Below are positions 1-9,768 of a stretch of 64,000 nt of DNA, one piece after another; position 1 is the first letter of the stretch; every line of letters starts with the position of its first letter. Made by a program: the position numbers and the translations under genes. The notes under the pieces were generated by a model. The model saw nothing but the letters and a program-made list of their open reading frames with translations, made no database searches and was not told the origin of the DNA. This DNA comes from Candidatus Sulfotelmatobacter kueseliae (GTDB taxonomy: Bacteria; Acidobacteriota; Terriglobia; Terriglobales; Acidobacteriaceae): assembly GCA_900290255.1 (NCBI GenBank), contig OMOD01000144.1, positions 1 through 64,000 on the forward strand, read 5' to 3'.

Positions 1-44
1 TGCGTGCAGCTTACCCGTACTAATCGCCCGTTCGGCTTGACCAT
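1..44 (+). rRNA. rrl: 23S rRNA, 3' end (partial)
   Basis: The first bases contain the conserved 3' terminus of bacterial 23S rRNA (GTACTAATCGCCCGTTCGGC followed by TTGACC). The rest of the gene lies before the window. The end at about 44 is approximate. It is followed by a spacer and 5S rRNA on the same strand, as in an ordinary rrn operon. Confidence 0.9.
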
Positions 45-399
45 AAAATTTACTCGGTGCAGACCAGCCGTCAGCCATCAGCCCTGGTAGGGCATGGCTT
101 CAGCCATGCCTCAGCTAGAACCTGAGCTGAGCCAAGGCGGAGACTGACGACTGGGCGCCGACGCTTTTCGGATTCTGATAAGAAGAGGAAAGCAAAGCCG
201 ATGTAACTGAGTGGCTGAAATCGGAAACAAACCAACATGAAAGTAAGTCACACCCAATCTATTCAGCTGTGAGAGATCGTTCTCAGGATCTTTTACAAGT
301 TCGTCGCTGAAAAGCGACACCGAGATGGCGTAGAGATCCCTCGCAAAGAGCGCTCGGGATTTCGGCTCGCGGCTCAGACGCCGCGAAAACGCCTCAAGT
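45..399. other. 23S-5S spacer with short repeats
   Basis: About 355 bp without a tRNA or gene that I can recognise. It holds a CAGCCRTCAGCC tandem stretch (about 67-80) and a small palindrome, GGCATGGCTTCAGCCATGCC (92-111), both belonging to repeat types found elsewhere in the window. The spacer is long for a 23S-5S spacer, which may reflect repeat insertion. Confidence 0.5.
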
Positions 400-517
<118 letters not shown>

Positions 518-525
518 TTAATAAA

Positions 526-556
526 GGCCGATCATGGAAACATGGTCGGCCTTTTC
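526..556 (+). terminator. Rho-independent terminator of the rrn operon
   Basis: GGCCGATCATG (526-536), loop GAAA, CATGGTCGGCC (541-551), then TTTTCC. The 11-bp stem has one G:U pair and a tetraloop and is followed by a U-tract, directly after 5S rRNA. It also lies just downstream of the convergent PilZ gene and could serve both directions. Confidence 0.88.
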
Positions 557-560
557 CTTT

Positions 561-905
561 TCATTTCTTCCCGGCCGCGGCGAGTTCCTGTTTCTTGGCG
601 AGGGACTCGAGGAAGGCGCGCAGTTCAGCGCGGTCTTCGGGCAGCATCCTGATGAACTCCATGCCGTTGCCGACCTGCGGGTACGAAGTGACAACCTTGG
701 CCTCGACGAGCAGGGTGTTCTCGAGTTGCAGTCTAAGGTCGAGGGTGGCGCCGACGGGAAATGGATACATGCTTTCGATGTAGCAGCCGCCGAGGCTGAG
801 GTCGGAGGTAGTGCACCGAATGGGGGTGTCGCTGCCTTCGGCGTGAACTTCGACGGGCACGCTCACCGTGAATCGCGGGTGCTTACGCCGCTCAGGTGAA
901 TACAT
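561..905 (-). CDS. PilZ domain protein
   Basis: A 114-residue single-domain protein. It carries both halves of the PilZ c-di-GMP signature: an N-terminal RRKHPRF (RxxxR type, about residues 6-12) and DLSLGG (about 36-41), followed by a beta-barrel with a hydrophobic core. Binding of cyclic di-GMP is expected from the family; the effector role is unknown. I place the start at the ATG at 905, which has an AAAGGA ribosome site 7 nt upstream. A GTG at 932 would add nine residues. It stands alone, convergent to the rRNA operon, with no motility or exopolysaccharide gene beside it. Confidence 0.85.
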   Translation of the reverse strand: MYSPERRKHPRFTVSVPVEVHAEGSDTPIRCTTSDLSLGGCYIESMYPFPVGATLDLRLQLENTLLVEAKVVTSYPQVGNGMEFIRMLPEDRAELRAFLESLAKKQELAAAGKK

Positions 906-1068
906 GGCCCAGTCCTTTGCAACCTGGGACACCCAACAAATCCCTACCTGCGCAGTATAAACCCCGGAAATGTGCGAAAACAGCTGGGATTGGTAACTCC
1001 GCGAGATTACCGAGGTACCGGGTGGGATGTTACCCGGGAGGGTAGCCGCGTCCTTCCCATTCTTGCCT

Positions 1069-2094
1069 CTATGCGGCGGGGTGAATGAGGCGGATAAGCC
1101 AGAAGGCGAGAGCCGCTACGGCAGCGGAAGCGGGGATGGTCATCACCCAGGCCCAGACGATGCGGGTTGCGACACCCCAGCGCACGGCAGAGAGCCGGTG
1201 CGTAGCGCCGACGCCGACAATGGCTCCGGTGATGGTGTGGGTGGTGGAAACCGGGATGCCCGCCAGCGCAGTGGCGAACAAAGTGATGGCACCGGCGGTC
1301 TCAGCGCAGAAGCCGCCGACGGGTCTGAGCTTGGTGATGCGGGTGCCCATGGTGTGGACGATGCGCCATCCGCCAAAGTAGGTTCCGAGAGCGATCGAAG
1401 TGTGGGCGGCAAGAATGATGGGCCAGTGATAGTGTCCCCAGCTTCCGGCGAGCTGAGAGGCAGTAAGGATTTTGGCACCGTAGAGTGCGCTGGCGACGAT
1501 TCCCATGGTTTTCTGAGCGTCGTTGCCGCCGTGGCCGAGGCTGTAGGCAGCGGCGGAAAGAAGCTGGAGACGGCGGAACCAGGCGTCAATGCGCTGCGGG
1601 GCCTTGTTGCGCAGGATCCAGAAGACGGCGACCATGAAGCCGAAGCTGAGGGTGAGTCCCATGATGGGGGCGACGACGATAAAAATGAGGGTTTTGTACC
1701 ACCCGGCCACGATAATGACGCGCCAGCCGGCGCGCAAGATGGCGGCGCCGGCCATGCCGCCGATCAGAGCGTGCGAGGAGGAAGTAGGAAGGCCCCACCA
1801 CCAGGTGAGGAGGTCCCAGACGATGGCGCCGAGGAGTCCGGCGATGACGACATATTGCGTGACGAAATCAATGCGGATCATGCCGCTGCCAATAGTCTTG
1901 GCGACGGCAGTTCCAAGCATAAAAGCGGCGACGAAGTTGAAGAAGGCGGCCCAGACCACGGCCAGACGGGGAGAAAGAACGCGGGTGGAAACGACGGTGG
2001 CGATGCTGTTGGCGGCGTCGTGGAATCCATTGAGGAAGTCGAAGGTCAGGGCGACCAGGAGGGTGATGATCAGCAGCAGGAACTCAGGTTTCAC
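1069..2094 (-). CDS. pit: PiT family inorganic phosphate transporter
   Basis: A 341-residue polytopic membrane protein of the PiT (SLC20) family, which couples inorganic phosphate uptake to H+ or Na+. The duplicated family signature is visible: FDFLNGFHDAANSIAT near residues 19-34 and GHGGNDAQKTMGI about residue 188 onward. It has roughly ten hydrophobic segments and usual bacterial length. The start is GTG at 2094. It lies 30 bp downstream of a PhoU-like gene on the same strand, the common two-gene Pit arrangement, so the two are probably co-transcribed. Confidence 0.95.
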   Translation of the reverse strand: MKPEFLLLIITLLVALTFDFLNGFHDAANSIATVVSTRVLSPRLAVVWAAFFNFVAAFMLGTAVAKTIGSGMIRIDFVTQYVVIAGLLGAIVWDLLTWWWGLPTSSSHALIGGMAGAAILRAGWRVIIVAGWYKTLIFIVVAPIMGLTLSFGFMVAVFWILRNKAPQRIDAWFRRLQLLSAAAYSLGHGGNDAQKTMGIVASALYGAKILTASQLAGSWGHYHWPIILAAHTSIALGTYFGGWRIVHTMGTRITKLRPVGGFCAETAGAITLFATALAGIPVSTTHTITGAIVGVGATHRLSAVRWGVATRIVWAWVMTIPASAAVAALAFWLIRLIHPAA

Positions 2095-2124
2095 GAAGTC
2101 TGCCTGTAGGCAAAAGCGCGAGAT

Positions 2125-2739
2125 TTAAGAACTCTTCAGAACTATGGTTTCCAGCACGTTCGCTACATCTTCTGCTTTGTCGGTTGCGAGTTCGAGGAAC
2201 TCGATCAGCTCTTTGCTCTTGAGCAGGGTAATGGGATCTTTCTCCTGATCGAAGAGTTGGCCAATGGCGGCGCGCGAGATAACGTCGGCTTCGTTCTCGA
2301 GGCGATTGATTTCGACGCAGTGGGTTAGGATGTCGCCGTTCTTACGGAGAAGAGAAAGGGCGCGCTGCACTTCCTGGGTCTGCAGAAGAATCAAGCGGGC
2401 GAGTTCCATGGCCACGGGCGGCGGATTGGTGATGCGGTACATGATGATGCGGGCGCAGGCGGCGTTCATCAAGTCAAGCACGTCGTCCAGGGACGAAGTC
2501 AACTGGTGGATGTCCTCGCGATCGAAAGGGGTAATGAAGCTCTGATTGAGCTTGATGAGGACGGCGTGGGTCATTTCGTCGCCCACGCGCTCAATGCGGC
2601 GAATCTCGGCGACTTTGGCGTCGAGGTCAGTGTAGTCAGTAAAGAGGCCCACCAGTGTCCGAGCGCCAGCGATGAGGTTTTCGGACATCTGGGAGAACAT
2701 CTCAAAGAAGGTGTTATCCCGGGGAATAAGAGGGGTCAT
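2125..2739 (-). CDS. PhoU-like (DUF47) phosphate transport accessory protein
   Basis: An all-helical protein of about 204 residues of the DUF47/TIGR00153 family, typical partner of PiT transporters. The sequence MTPLIPRDNTFFEMFSQMSENL is the usual N-terminus, so I prefer the ATG at 2739 over an upstream one at 2760. The family motif ERVGDEMTH...TPFDREDIHQL is present (roughly residues 50-80), corresponding to the metal-binding E/DxxxD pattern of PhoU relatives. It probably modulates the phosphate transporter encoded 30 bp downstream. Confidence 0.92.
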   Translation of the reverse strand: MTPLIPRDNTFFEMFSQMSENLIAGARTLVGLFTDYTDLDAKVAEIRRIERVGDEMTHAVLIKLNQSFITPFDREDIHQLTSSLDDVLDLMNAACARIIMYRITNPPPVAMELARLILLQTQEVQRALSLLRKNGDILTHCVEINRLENEADVISRAAIGQLFDQEKDPITLLKSKELIEFLELATDKAEDVANVLETIVLKSS

Positions 2740-2889
2740 CGGGAAGCAATAGGGCTCCAAACCAGAATGTATGAGGTAGAGCGTGACACTATCTCATGCG
2801 GGCGGGAGGGCCGTCAAATGGGGGGTCATACGGCGGGCGTGAGGATTCGCGACGGGGCAGAAGCCAGCAGCGGAAGCGCCGGGTAGCAG

Positions 2890-3027
2890 CTAGCGGTTCG
2901 TGCGGTGAATCCGAACTGCGGAGCGACGGGGGATACCGATGCCGGCGACCAGAATGACAAACAGAGCAGCGGCGATGCCACAAGCGGCGCGGACGAAAAA
3001 GTCGATGCAAGCCTGATCCAGGCCCAT
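2890..3027 (-). CDS. Possible small membrane protein
   Basis: A 45-codon ORF beginning MGLDQACIDFFVRAACG, with one strongly hydrophobic stretch (GIAAALFVILVAGIGI) followed by a basic tail ending RIHRTNR. The composition (TM helix then positive residues) looks protein-like, and coding-like codons continue upstream of the ATG without an earlier standard start. There is no clear ribosome site. I do not recognise a family; this could be a chance ORF. Confidence 0.25.
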   Translation of the reverse strand: MGLDQACIDFFVRAACGIAAALFVILVAGIGIPRRSAVRIHRTNR

Positions 3028-3126
3028 GCCGAGCAGTATGGCGCGGATGGCGGTCCGAAGCGAGGTTACTAAAAGGCTAGGACCAAAGTTCGTAACGGGG
3101 TGGGGTTTCAGTGCGAAGAGTCAAAA

Positions 3127-3166
3127 GTCCCCCTCTCACAGAGAACGCGAGAAGGGTGGGGCATCC
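3127..3166. repeat. GGGGCAYCC palindromic repeat copy
   Basis: Diverged member of the dispersed family with CCCC(N)-TCTCGC / GCGAGA arms and a trailing GGGGCACCC; here the tail reads GTGGGGCATCC. It lies between the radical SAM gene end and an intergenic region. Confidence 0.55.
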
Positions 3167-3193
3167 GCTATAGTTCGTAAACGGCGCGTTTCT

Positions 3194-4771
<1,578 letters not shown>

Positions 4772-5086
4772 GACCGCTCCTCCTGAAGCGGTACTTAGTT
4801 ATACGTCTGGGCCGTCACGGGCGATGCCGCGAACTGGCATCTTTGCTAGTGTCTTGCGGAATGAATTTGTCTGGGTTCCCCAGTCCTGAGGAATTGTACA
4901 GATTTCGGTTTCTGAATGGTATGCAATTTTGAACAGCGGTTCGTATCAGGGTTCGGGAGCCAAAGTTAGGATCGACTGCACCGTCAAGGACGGCGGACAG
5001 GAGTGTCCGCCCTACACAGAAGTCAAAATCCCCATCCTTGTCTCGCCAAAGAACGGCGAGACAAGGATGGGGCACCCGATCTTGAC
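4772..5086. other. Intergenic region filled with two palindromic repeats
   Basis: 315 bp separating two minus-strand genes. It holds GGCGGACAGGAGTGTCCGCC (about 4992-5011), a tight hairpin of the GGCTGTCCCCACA-like family, and a perfect 18-bp hairpin (5030-5072) of the GGGGCACCC family. The part nearest 4772-4980 probably carries the promoter of the radical SAM gene; no clear element was recognised. Confidence 0.6.
5030..5078. repeat. GGGGCACCC palindromic repeat, perfect copy
   Basis: Arms CCCCATCCTTGTCTCGCC (5030-5047) and its exact complement (5055-5072) surround the loop AAAGAAC, followed by CACCC. With 18 uninterrupted pairs it is the best-formed copy of the family in the window. It sits immediately downstream of the lipoprotein gene's stop and could act as a transcript 3'-end stabiliser, but it has no U-tract. 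Confidence 0.85.
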
Positions 5087-6118
5087 TTACTGCGCCGGGC
5101 TTGCAGCAGCGGCCGGAGTGGCCGGAGCATCGGCACTTGCTTCGGCGGTCACCGGACTGATCTTCACCGTGGAGAGGATCTGCTCCAGGCGGTTGAAGAC
5201 TTTGTCGCGGTCCACGTGCTTGATGAGGCCGTCCCCAGTCGCGACGGTGGTCACGTTCACAGCGAACTCGTAGCAGGCTCCATTCTGGAAGACATGGACG
5301 TACTTCGAATCGCTCTGGCGCGTGCCCTCGCCGGAGACAGCTTCGGCGGCGCGGAGTTCCATATCACCGAGCAGGAACTTAGCGCCGGATGCAGGCTCGG
5401 CGGACGAGGCCGGAGCAGCGTCATTGGACGCTTTAACGGAGTTCGTTTGCTCGCTGGCCACGGTTGTGGCCGAGGCAGCCTGAGCGACGGCCGGCTGAGC
5501 TTCTGGCGTGGTGGCGGCAGCAGCGGGAGTGGTTGTGGCCTCAGCAGGCGCAGCCGCCGGGGCAGAGACTTTCGGCTGGGGCACCGCGAACTCGTTGCAT
5601 TGATCGGCGGTGAGAGCCTTGTTGACACTCACGTTGAAGAACGCGGACGAGAAGTCGGTGTTGAGGTAGCCGGTCTCGGGCAATTCAACTGCGGCCAGTG
5701 CAATTCCACCGGGCTCGACGAAATTCATGGGGAGCGGATTCGTCGCCACGAACTGCGCGGCGGCGTCACCGGTCTCGATGGCATAGCGGCGCGGATATTC
5801 GAAGGCTACGCCGTAGGCTTTGTCAGTGTAGTTCGCGGTCGCGGGCTTCCTGTGCACGACTTTCCTCGGCGCCGGCTTGTTCTCAGCCTGCATGGCTGGC
5901 GCGGGCACGATCGGGCTCTGGGCATGCGTGACGGGAATCTGGTTGTTGGAGCTAACGGGCTTCGGCTTCTCGCTGGAGCAGCCGACGGTCAGGGAGCAGA
6001 CGATCAGCACGGCAGCGAAGACGAGCGCGCTGAGGTTGCCCCAGGTCATTACTCCGTTACCCCAAAATGGGGAACTGCGAGTTTCTGCGATCTTGCGTAA
6101 TGGGTTGATGCGGGTCAT
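5087..6118 (-). CDS. Putative lipoprotein of unknown function
   Basis: 343 residues. The hydrophobic stretch LSALVFAAVLIVCSLTVGC ends in a lipobox-like VGC (Cys at residue 47), predicting a lipidated envelope protein. A Pro/Ala-rich linker follows, then a folded segment with YGVAFEYPRRYAI, and an Ala-rich insert near residues 180-235. The start at 6118 is supported by an excellent AGGAGGTGA ribosome site six bases upstream, although it gives a long 46-residue signal region; an ATG at 6049 would give a standard 23-residue signal peptide but lacks such a site. I do not recognise the family. Neighbours give no functional clue. Confidence 0.7.
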   Translation of the reverse strand: MTRINPLRKIAETRSSPFWGNGVMTWGNLSALVFAAVLIVCSLTVGCSSEKPKPVSSNNQIPVTHAQSPIVPAPAMQAENKPAPRKVVHRKPATANYTDKAYGVAFEYPRRYAIETGDAAAQFVATNPLPMNFVEPGGIALAAVELPETGYLNTDFSSAFFNVSVNKALTADQCNEFAVPQPKVSAPAAAPAEATTTPAAAATTPEAQPAVAQAASATTVASEQTNSVKASNDAAPASSAEPASGAKFLLGDMELRAAEAVSGEGTRQSDSKYVHVFQNGACYEFAVNVTTVATGDGLIKHVDRDKVFNRLEQILSTVKISPVTAEASADAPATPAAAASPAQ

Positions 6119-6568
6119 GGTTGGTCACCTCCTGCCGACTAGCGGCGCTAGGGAGAATGCACGGTACGGGCCAGGAGCGGCTGCTTTGATTCGGCGGGAG
6201 TTAGAGAGCTAAATACGATTGCGGGGCGTGGGGCGCGGGACACGATGTGGATGGGAGGACACGGGCGGAACTCTTGTGAACCTCGGGCGTTGCTTCGCGG
6301 ACTTCGCGGTCTTCTCTGCGAGCTTTGCGGTAGAAGATCTTAGACCGCAAAGTACGCGAAGGATTCGCAAAGGACGCAAAGGAGTCATCCGGAAAACTGA
6401 GGCTGCACCAGGCTAATGTGTGCCGGACTTCGACGAAATGGAGGAATTCAGCTATCGTAATCGGCTCGGTGGAAAGCGTTTCTGGGCGGCAAGCGAGATA
6501 CGGAGAGATGCCGGCTGTGCGAGAAGATCCGGGCGAACTAAGGAAATGGGCGTGAGGGAGACGAAGCG
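6119..6568. other. Intergenic region with inverted degenerate repeats
   Basis: 450 bp between divergent genes. Positions 6291-6382 contain two arms of a degenerate tandem repeat in opposite orientation: TTCGCGGACTTCGCGGTC... on the left and ACCGCAAAGTACGCGAAGG... on the right, able to fold back on each other. The remainder should contain the divergent promoters; none was clear enough to call. Confidence 0.6.
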
Positions 6569-7498
6569 ATGATCGAGCGTGTAGGGTACCGGGGTTGGGA
6601 GAACTGCTGGAAGTTTTCGAATGCGTCGGTCGAGCTGATCGTGCTGGCGGATGTGGGGCCGCGGGTGATCTGGTATGGGCTGCGAGGCGGGGAGAATCAA
6701 TTTCATGAAGTGGAGGAGGACACGGGGCGAACGGGATCGGCGGAATTCCGGTTGTATGGGGGACATCGGTTATGGGCATCACCGGAAGTGAAGCGGACTT
6801 ATTTCCCCGATAATGCTCCAGTGATGGTATCGCGGCAGGGCAGGGCGGTACGTTTTACCGCTCCGCGCGAAGACGCGCCGCCGGGAACGAAGTTGCAGAA
6901 GGAGATGGAAATCGAACTGGCTGCGGAGGGAACGGAGGTCCGAGTGACGCACCGGATTACGAATCACGACGGGGAGCCAACAGAACTGGCGGTGTGGGCT
7001 CCGACGATGATGCGGGCCGGGGGGCGGGCGGTTCTGCCGCTGCCGGCACGCCATGCGATGGACACGGATCACTATCTGCCGGTGGGGGTGTTTGGCATCT
7101 GGTCGTACACCGATTTTGCCGACACACGGTGGAAGCTGGGCACGGAATTTGTGCAGTTGGTGCAGGCGAAGCATCCGACGGGACGGTTTCGAGAGCAGAT
7201 GAATGGAATCTTCAATCCTGCGGGATGGGGAACTCACTTCCGGCGCGGGACTTTGTTTGTGAAGCGGGCCAGCGTCGTGGCAGGGGCGCGGTATCCGGAT
7301 GAAGGGTGCAATTTTGAGCTGTTTACCAATCCGGAATTTCTGGAGGTGGAAACGCTCGGGCCGCTGGTCGAATTAAAGCCGGGAGCAACAGCGGAGCATG
7401 TGGAGCGATGGTGGTTGTTCGGCGACGTTCCCGCTGGAGAGGGAGACACGTGGGTGCGGGAAGCAGTCTTGCCGTGTGTCGAGAGAACCGGGAAGTAA
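6569..7498 (+). CDS. DUF4380-like, galactose-mutarotase-fold protein
   Basis: 309 residues, all-beta in appearance. The start MIERVGYRGWENCWKFSNASVELI followed by GPRVIWYGLRGGENQF, YGGHRLWASPE, and a TELAVWAPTMM/GRAVLPLP segment is the pattern of DUF4380-type aldose-1-epimerase-fold proteins. Such proteins bind or act on sugars, but a reaction cannot be assigned. A GGGAG ribosome site precedes the ATG. No signal peptide is seen. Downstream is a fragment of a polysaccharide deacetylase gene. Confidence 0.65.
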   Translation: MIERVGYRGWENCWKFSNASVELIVLADVGPRVIWYGLRGGENQFHEVEEDTGRTGSAEFRLYGGHRLWASPEVKRTYFPDNAPVMVSRQGRAVRFTAPREDAPPGTKLQKEMEIELAAEGTEVRVTHRITNHDGEPTELAVWAPTMMRAGGRAVLPLPARHAMDTDHYLPVGVFGIWSYTDFADTRWKLGTEFVQLVQAKHPTGRFREQMNGIFNPAGWGTHFRRGTLFVKRASVVAGARYPDEGCNFELFTNPEFLEVETLGPLVELKPGATAEHVERWWLFGDVPAGEGDTWVREAVLPCVERTGK

Positions 7499-7605
7499 GG
7501 GAAGGGGTTCACGCGAGAGGAGCCAGCGAAGCCGAATGCGCGGGTTTGCCTGGGACCGAGCGAGCAGGAGTTTTTCGAGTTCTATGGGAAAAGAGTAGCG
7601 GGGAA

Positions 7606-7956
7606 ATGACAGTCACCCTGCGGTCGAGTTACCTGAGCACCGAGTCCTCGTATCTGGATCTTGGACGCGAGTTGGCGCAGATGGTCTACGGGCACGATAT
7701 CGATCATGTGCTCCTGCTGCATCTGGGGGCGTTCGGCAGCACGATTTTGCCGGATGCGCTCGATCTGCTGGAGAAGAAAGGATTCAAGCTGGTGACGATC
7801 GAGGAGGCAGAGAGCAATCCGGTGTACGAGGGAGATCCGGATGTAGGCTCGCAATACGGAGGAACGCTGCTGGAGTTGTGGATGGAGGCGAAGAAGATCA
7901 AGTTTCCGCCGGCGATGGCGAAGCCGTATAAGGAGTTGGCCGAGATCTGCAAGTGA
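7606..7956 (+). pseudogene. Polysaccharide deacetylase, C-terminal remnant
   Basis: About 116 codons from the ATG at 7606 resemble only the last part of NodB-type polysaccharide deacetylases: YLDLGRELAQMVYGHDIDHVLLLHLGAF then LPDALDLLEKKGFKLVTIEEAE, with a C-terminal helix. The catalytic N-terminal half (the Asp and HxxxH metal motif) is missing upstream, where the preceding 100 bp follow directly on the stop of the previous gene. I read it as a decayed or deletion-truncated gene. An intact small protein is possible but unlikely to be a deacetylase. Confidence 0.6.
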
Positions 7957-7984
7957 AATGCCTCGGCTGATGCGAAGTCGAGAT

Positions 7985-8023
7985 CCCCACTTCTCGCGAC
8001 GGCAGCGAGAAGTGGGGCACCCA
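7985..8023. repeat. GGGGCACCC palindromic repeat copy
   Basis: CCCCACTTCTCGC (7985-7997), loop GACGGCA, GCGAGAAGTGGGG (8005-8017), then CACCC. A perfect 13-bp stem just upstream of the trpC promoter region. Confidence 0.8.
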
Positions 8024-8104
8024 CATTCTTGACCTCAGTGACAGAGTCAAAGTTCCGTCTCTAGCGGTGGGTTTCGCCTCCCCCTTATAATCAAGAGATT
8101 CTCT

Positions 8105-8926
8105 ATGGCTGCGGTTCTTGACCGGATCGTTGCGGCTACGCGGGCGCGGGTGGCGGAGGCCAGACGCAGCGCCGACTTGCGCGAACTGGAGCGATGGGCG
8201 GAACAGCATGCGCCGCGCGGGTTTCGGCGAGCGCTGGCCGCGAAGGGGCGGGACGGAGTTGCAGTCATAGCGGAGTTGAAGAAAGCATCGCCGTCGAAAG
8301 GGCTGATCCGGGCAGATTTTCGTCCGGCGGAATTGGCGCGGGAGTTGGAAGCGGTCGGCGCAGCGGCGCTTTCGGTACTGACCGACGAAGAATTCTTTCA
8401 GGGGTCGCTCGAGAATCTGCGCGAAGCGTCGGCAGCAGTGAAGATTCCGTGCCTGAGGAAAGATTTCATCGTGGATGAGTTTCAGTTGGTGGAGGCGCGG
8501 GCAAACGCGGCCGATGCAGTGCTACTCATTGTGGCAGCATTGCATGAGCAGGAGTTGGGCAGGCTGGCGTCGTCGGCACGCAGCCACGGCTTGGACTTTC
8601 TGTGCGAGATACACGACGGGGAGGAGTTGCAGCGGGCGCTGGATGCCGGGTGCGACCTGATCGGGGTGAATACACGCGATCTGAGGACGTTCCAGGTGAA
8701 TCTGGAGACAGCGTTCCAGCTGGTGGAGAAATTTCCTGCGAATGTCGTGCGCGTGGCAGAGAGCGGAATTCGTTCGCCGGAGGATGTCGCACGGTTGCGG
8801 GCGGCAGGATATGACGCATTTCTGGTTGGTGAATCGCTAATGCGGGCGGAAAAGCCGGGAGAAGCGTTGAGGGTGCTGCTGACGGCGGCAGCGGGCGTTC
8901 GGCAAGGAGTATCGAGTGCGCGATAG
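8105..8926 (+). CDS. trpC: Indole-3-glycerol phosphate synthase
   Basis: 273-residue TIM barrel that closes the indole ring in tryptophan synthesis (CdRP to indole-3-glycerol phosphate). Family motifs are all present: IAELKKASPSKGLIR (phosphate/substrate loop with catalytic Lys, about residues 56-70), LTDEEFFQGS, PCLRKDFIVDEFQ, CEIHD, IGVNTRDLRTF, and VAESGI near the C-terminus. It is the first gene of a run trpC-trpF-trpB-trpA on one strand. The trpE/G/D genes for the earlier steps are not upstream of it here. Confidence 0.97.
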   Translation: MAAVLDRIVAATRARVAEARRSADLRELERWAEQHAPRGFRRALAAKGRDGVAVIAELKKASPSKGLIRADFRPAELARELEAVGAAALSVLTDEEFFQGSLENLREASAAVKIPCLRKDFIVDEFQLVEARANAADAVLLIVAALHEQELGRLASSARSHGLDFLCEIHDGEELQRALDAGCDLIGVNTRDLRTFQVNLETAFQLVEKFPANVVRVAESGIRSPEDVARLRAAGYDAFLVGESLMRAEKPGEALRVLLTAAAGVRQGVSSAR

Positions 8927-8937
8927 GAGAGTTTCTA

Positions 8938-8970
8938 CGTCTCGCAAAGGAAGCGAGACATGGGGCACCC
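8938..8970. repeat. GGGGCACCC palindromic repeat copy
   Basis: GTCTCGC (8939-8945), loop AAAGGAA, GCGAGAC (8953-8959), then ATGGGGCACCC, between trpC and trpF. It is followed directly by a GGCAACTGGGTACTGGCAAC tandem-type repeat (8981-9011) that abuts the trpF start. Confidence 0.8.
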
Positions 8971-9013
8971 GGACTTTACCGGCAACTGGGTACTGGCAAC
9001 TGACAACTGGTTT

Positions 9014-9679
9014 ATGACTTGGATAAAGATTTGTGGGATGACGAATCTCGAGGATGCGCTCGTGGCGGTCGAGGCGGGTGCGGATGCGGTGGGGTTCGTC
9101 TTTTATGAGAAGAGTCCGCGGTGCGTCGGTGTGGAGATAGTGCGGGAAATTGTGGGGAAGTTGCCGGAAAGTGTGGACAAGATTGGGGTATTTGTAAATG
9201 AGCTGCCCGAAAGAGTATCGGCAATCGCAGATGAGGCGGGCCTGACCGCAGTGCAATTTCACGGGGATGAATATCGGAGCCCAGCAAGGTACGTGGTCAA
9301 TCGAGACGCCTTCTTCTGTTTGCCCGCTGCTGAAATGGTCTGTGATCTGCGAGGCCAAGGTGTTTTTTGGGCCCTCCCCAAGTTTCCGAATCTAGCTGGT
9401 CTTTTGTTGGATTCGGGGACGCAGGAGGAGCGCGGTGGTACAGGGAAGACCTTTGCTTGGGGAGAGGCTCGTGCCATTGTGGCCGGGTTGCTGAGGTTTC
9501 ATCCGGTGGTAATTGCCGGTGGGCTTACACCCTCAAACGTGGGATGGGCTGTCGACTTTTTGAAGCCATGGGGAGTAGACGTGGCGTCCGGAGTGGAGGC
9601 GAGGCCCGGGAAGAAAGATCCGGAGAAGGTGCGGGCGTTTGTGCGGGCGGCGCGGGGGATGGATCGCAGAACTTCCTGA
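9014..9679 (+). CDS. trpF: Phosphoribosylanthranilate isomerase
   Basis: About 221 residues, converting PRA to CdRP. The start [15 protein letters not shown] holds the catalytic Cys (KICGMT), [10 protein letters not shown] follows, QFHGDE holds the second family motif, and GGTGKTFAW and [10 protein letters not shown] form the C-terminal phosphate site. The ATG at 9014 is chosen because it precisely precedes the first beta strand; upstream sequence is repeat DNA. The protein is slightly longer than usual (about 200-210), with extra residues around [18 protein letters not shown]. The 3' end is followed by a repeat before trpB. Confidence 0.95.
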   Translation: MTWIKICGMTNLEDALVAVEAGADAVGFVFYEKSPRCVGVEIVREIVGKLPESVDKIGVFVNELPERVSAIADEAGLTAVQFHGDEYRSPARYVVNRDAFFCLPAAEMVCDLRGQGVFWALPKFPNLAGLLLDSGTQEERGGTGKTFAWGEARAIVAGLLRFHPVVIAGGLTPSNVGWAVDFLKPWGVDVASGVEARPGKKDPEKVRAFVRAARGMDRRTS

Positions 9680-9708
9680 CTTACGCGGTTCTAATCGATG
9701 GAAAAAAA

Positions 9709-9747
9709 GCAGGTTCCTCACCGGCTTTGCCGGTTCGGAATGACAAC
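9709..9747. repeat. GTTCCTC...GGAATGACA repeat copy
   Basis: CAGGTTCCTCACCGGCTTTGCCGGTTCGGAATGACAAC in two overlapping parts: an ACCGGC/GCCGGT stem flanked by constant GTTCCTC and GGAATGACA. Other copies are at 18469-18516 and 19871-19910, with degraded relatives inside tgt and at the 3' end of the thioesterase gene. Confidence 0.75.
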
Positions 9748-9768
9748 GGTTTAGAGGCGGGAAAGTCG

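Larger units (their letters stand above)
2740..3193. other. Intergenic region with a repeat and a small ORF
   Basis: No full-size gene. It holds a possible 45-codon minus ORF (2890-3027, listed separately) and a palindromic GGGGCATCC-type repeat (3127-3166) just before the radical SAM gene's stop. Promoters for the PhoU-like gene should lie near 2760-2850 on the minus strand; I see no convincing -35/-10 pair. Confidence 0.5.

Noticed and set aside
1027-2109. Long plus-strand open frame opposite the PiT transporter
   Set aside because: It is rich in Gly, Asp and Glu with no fold pattern; the minus strand clearly encodes a transporter with membrane helices and family motifs. A high-GC shadow.
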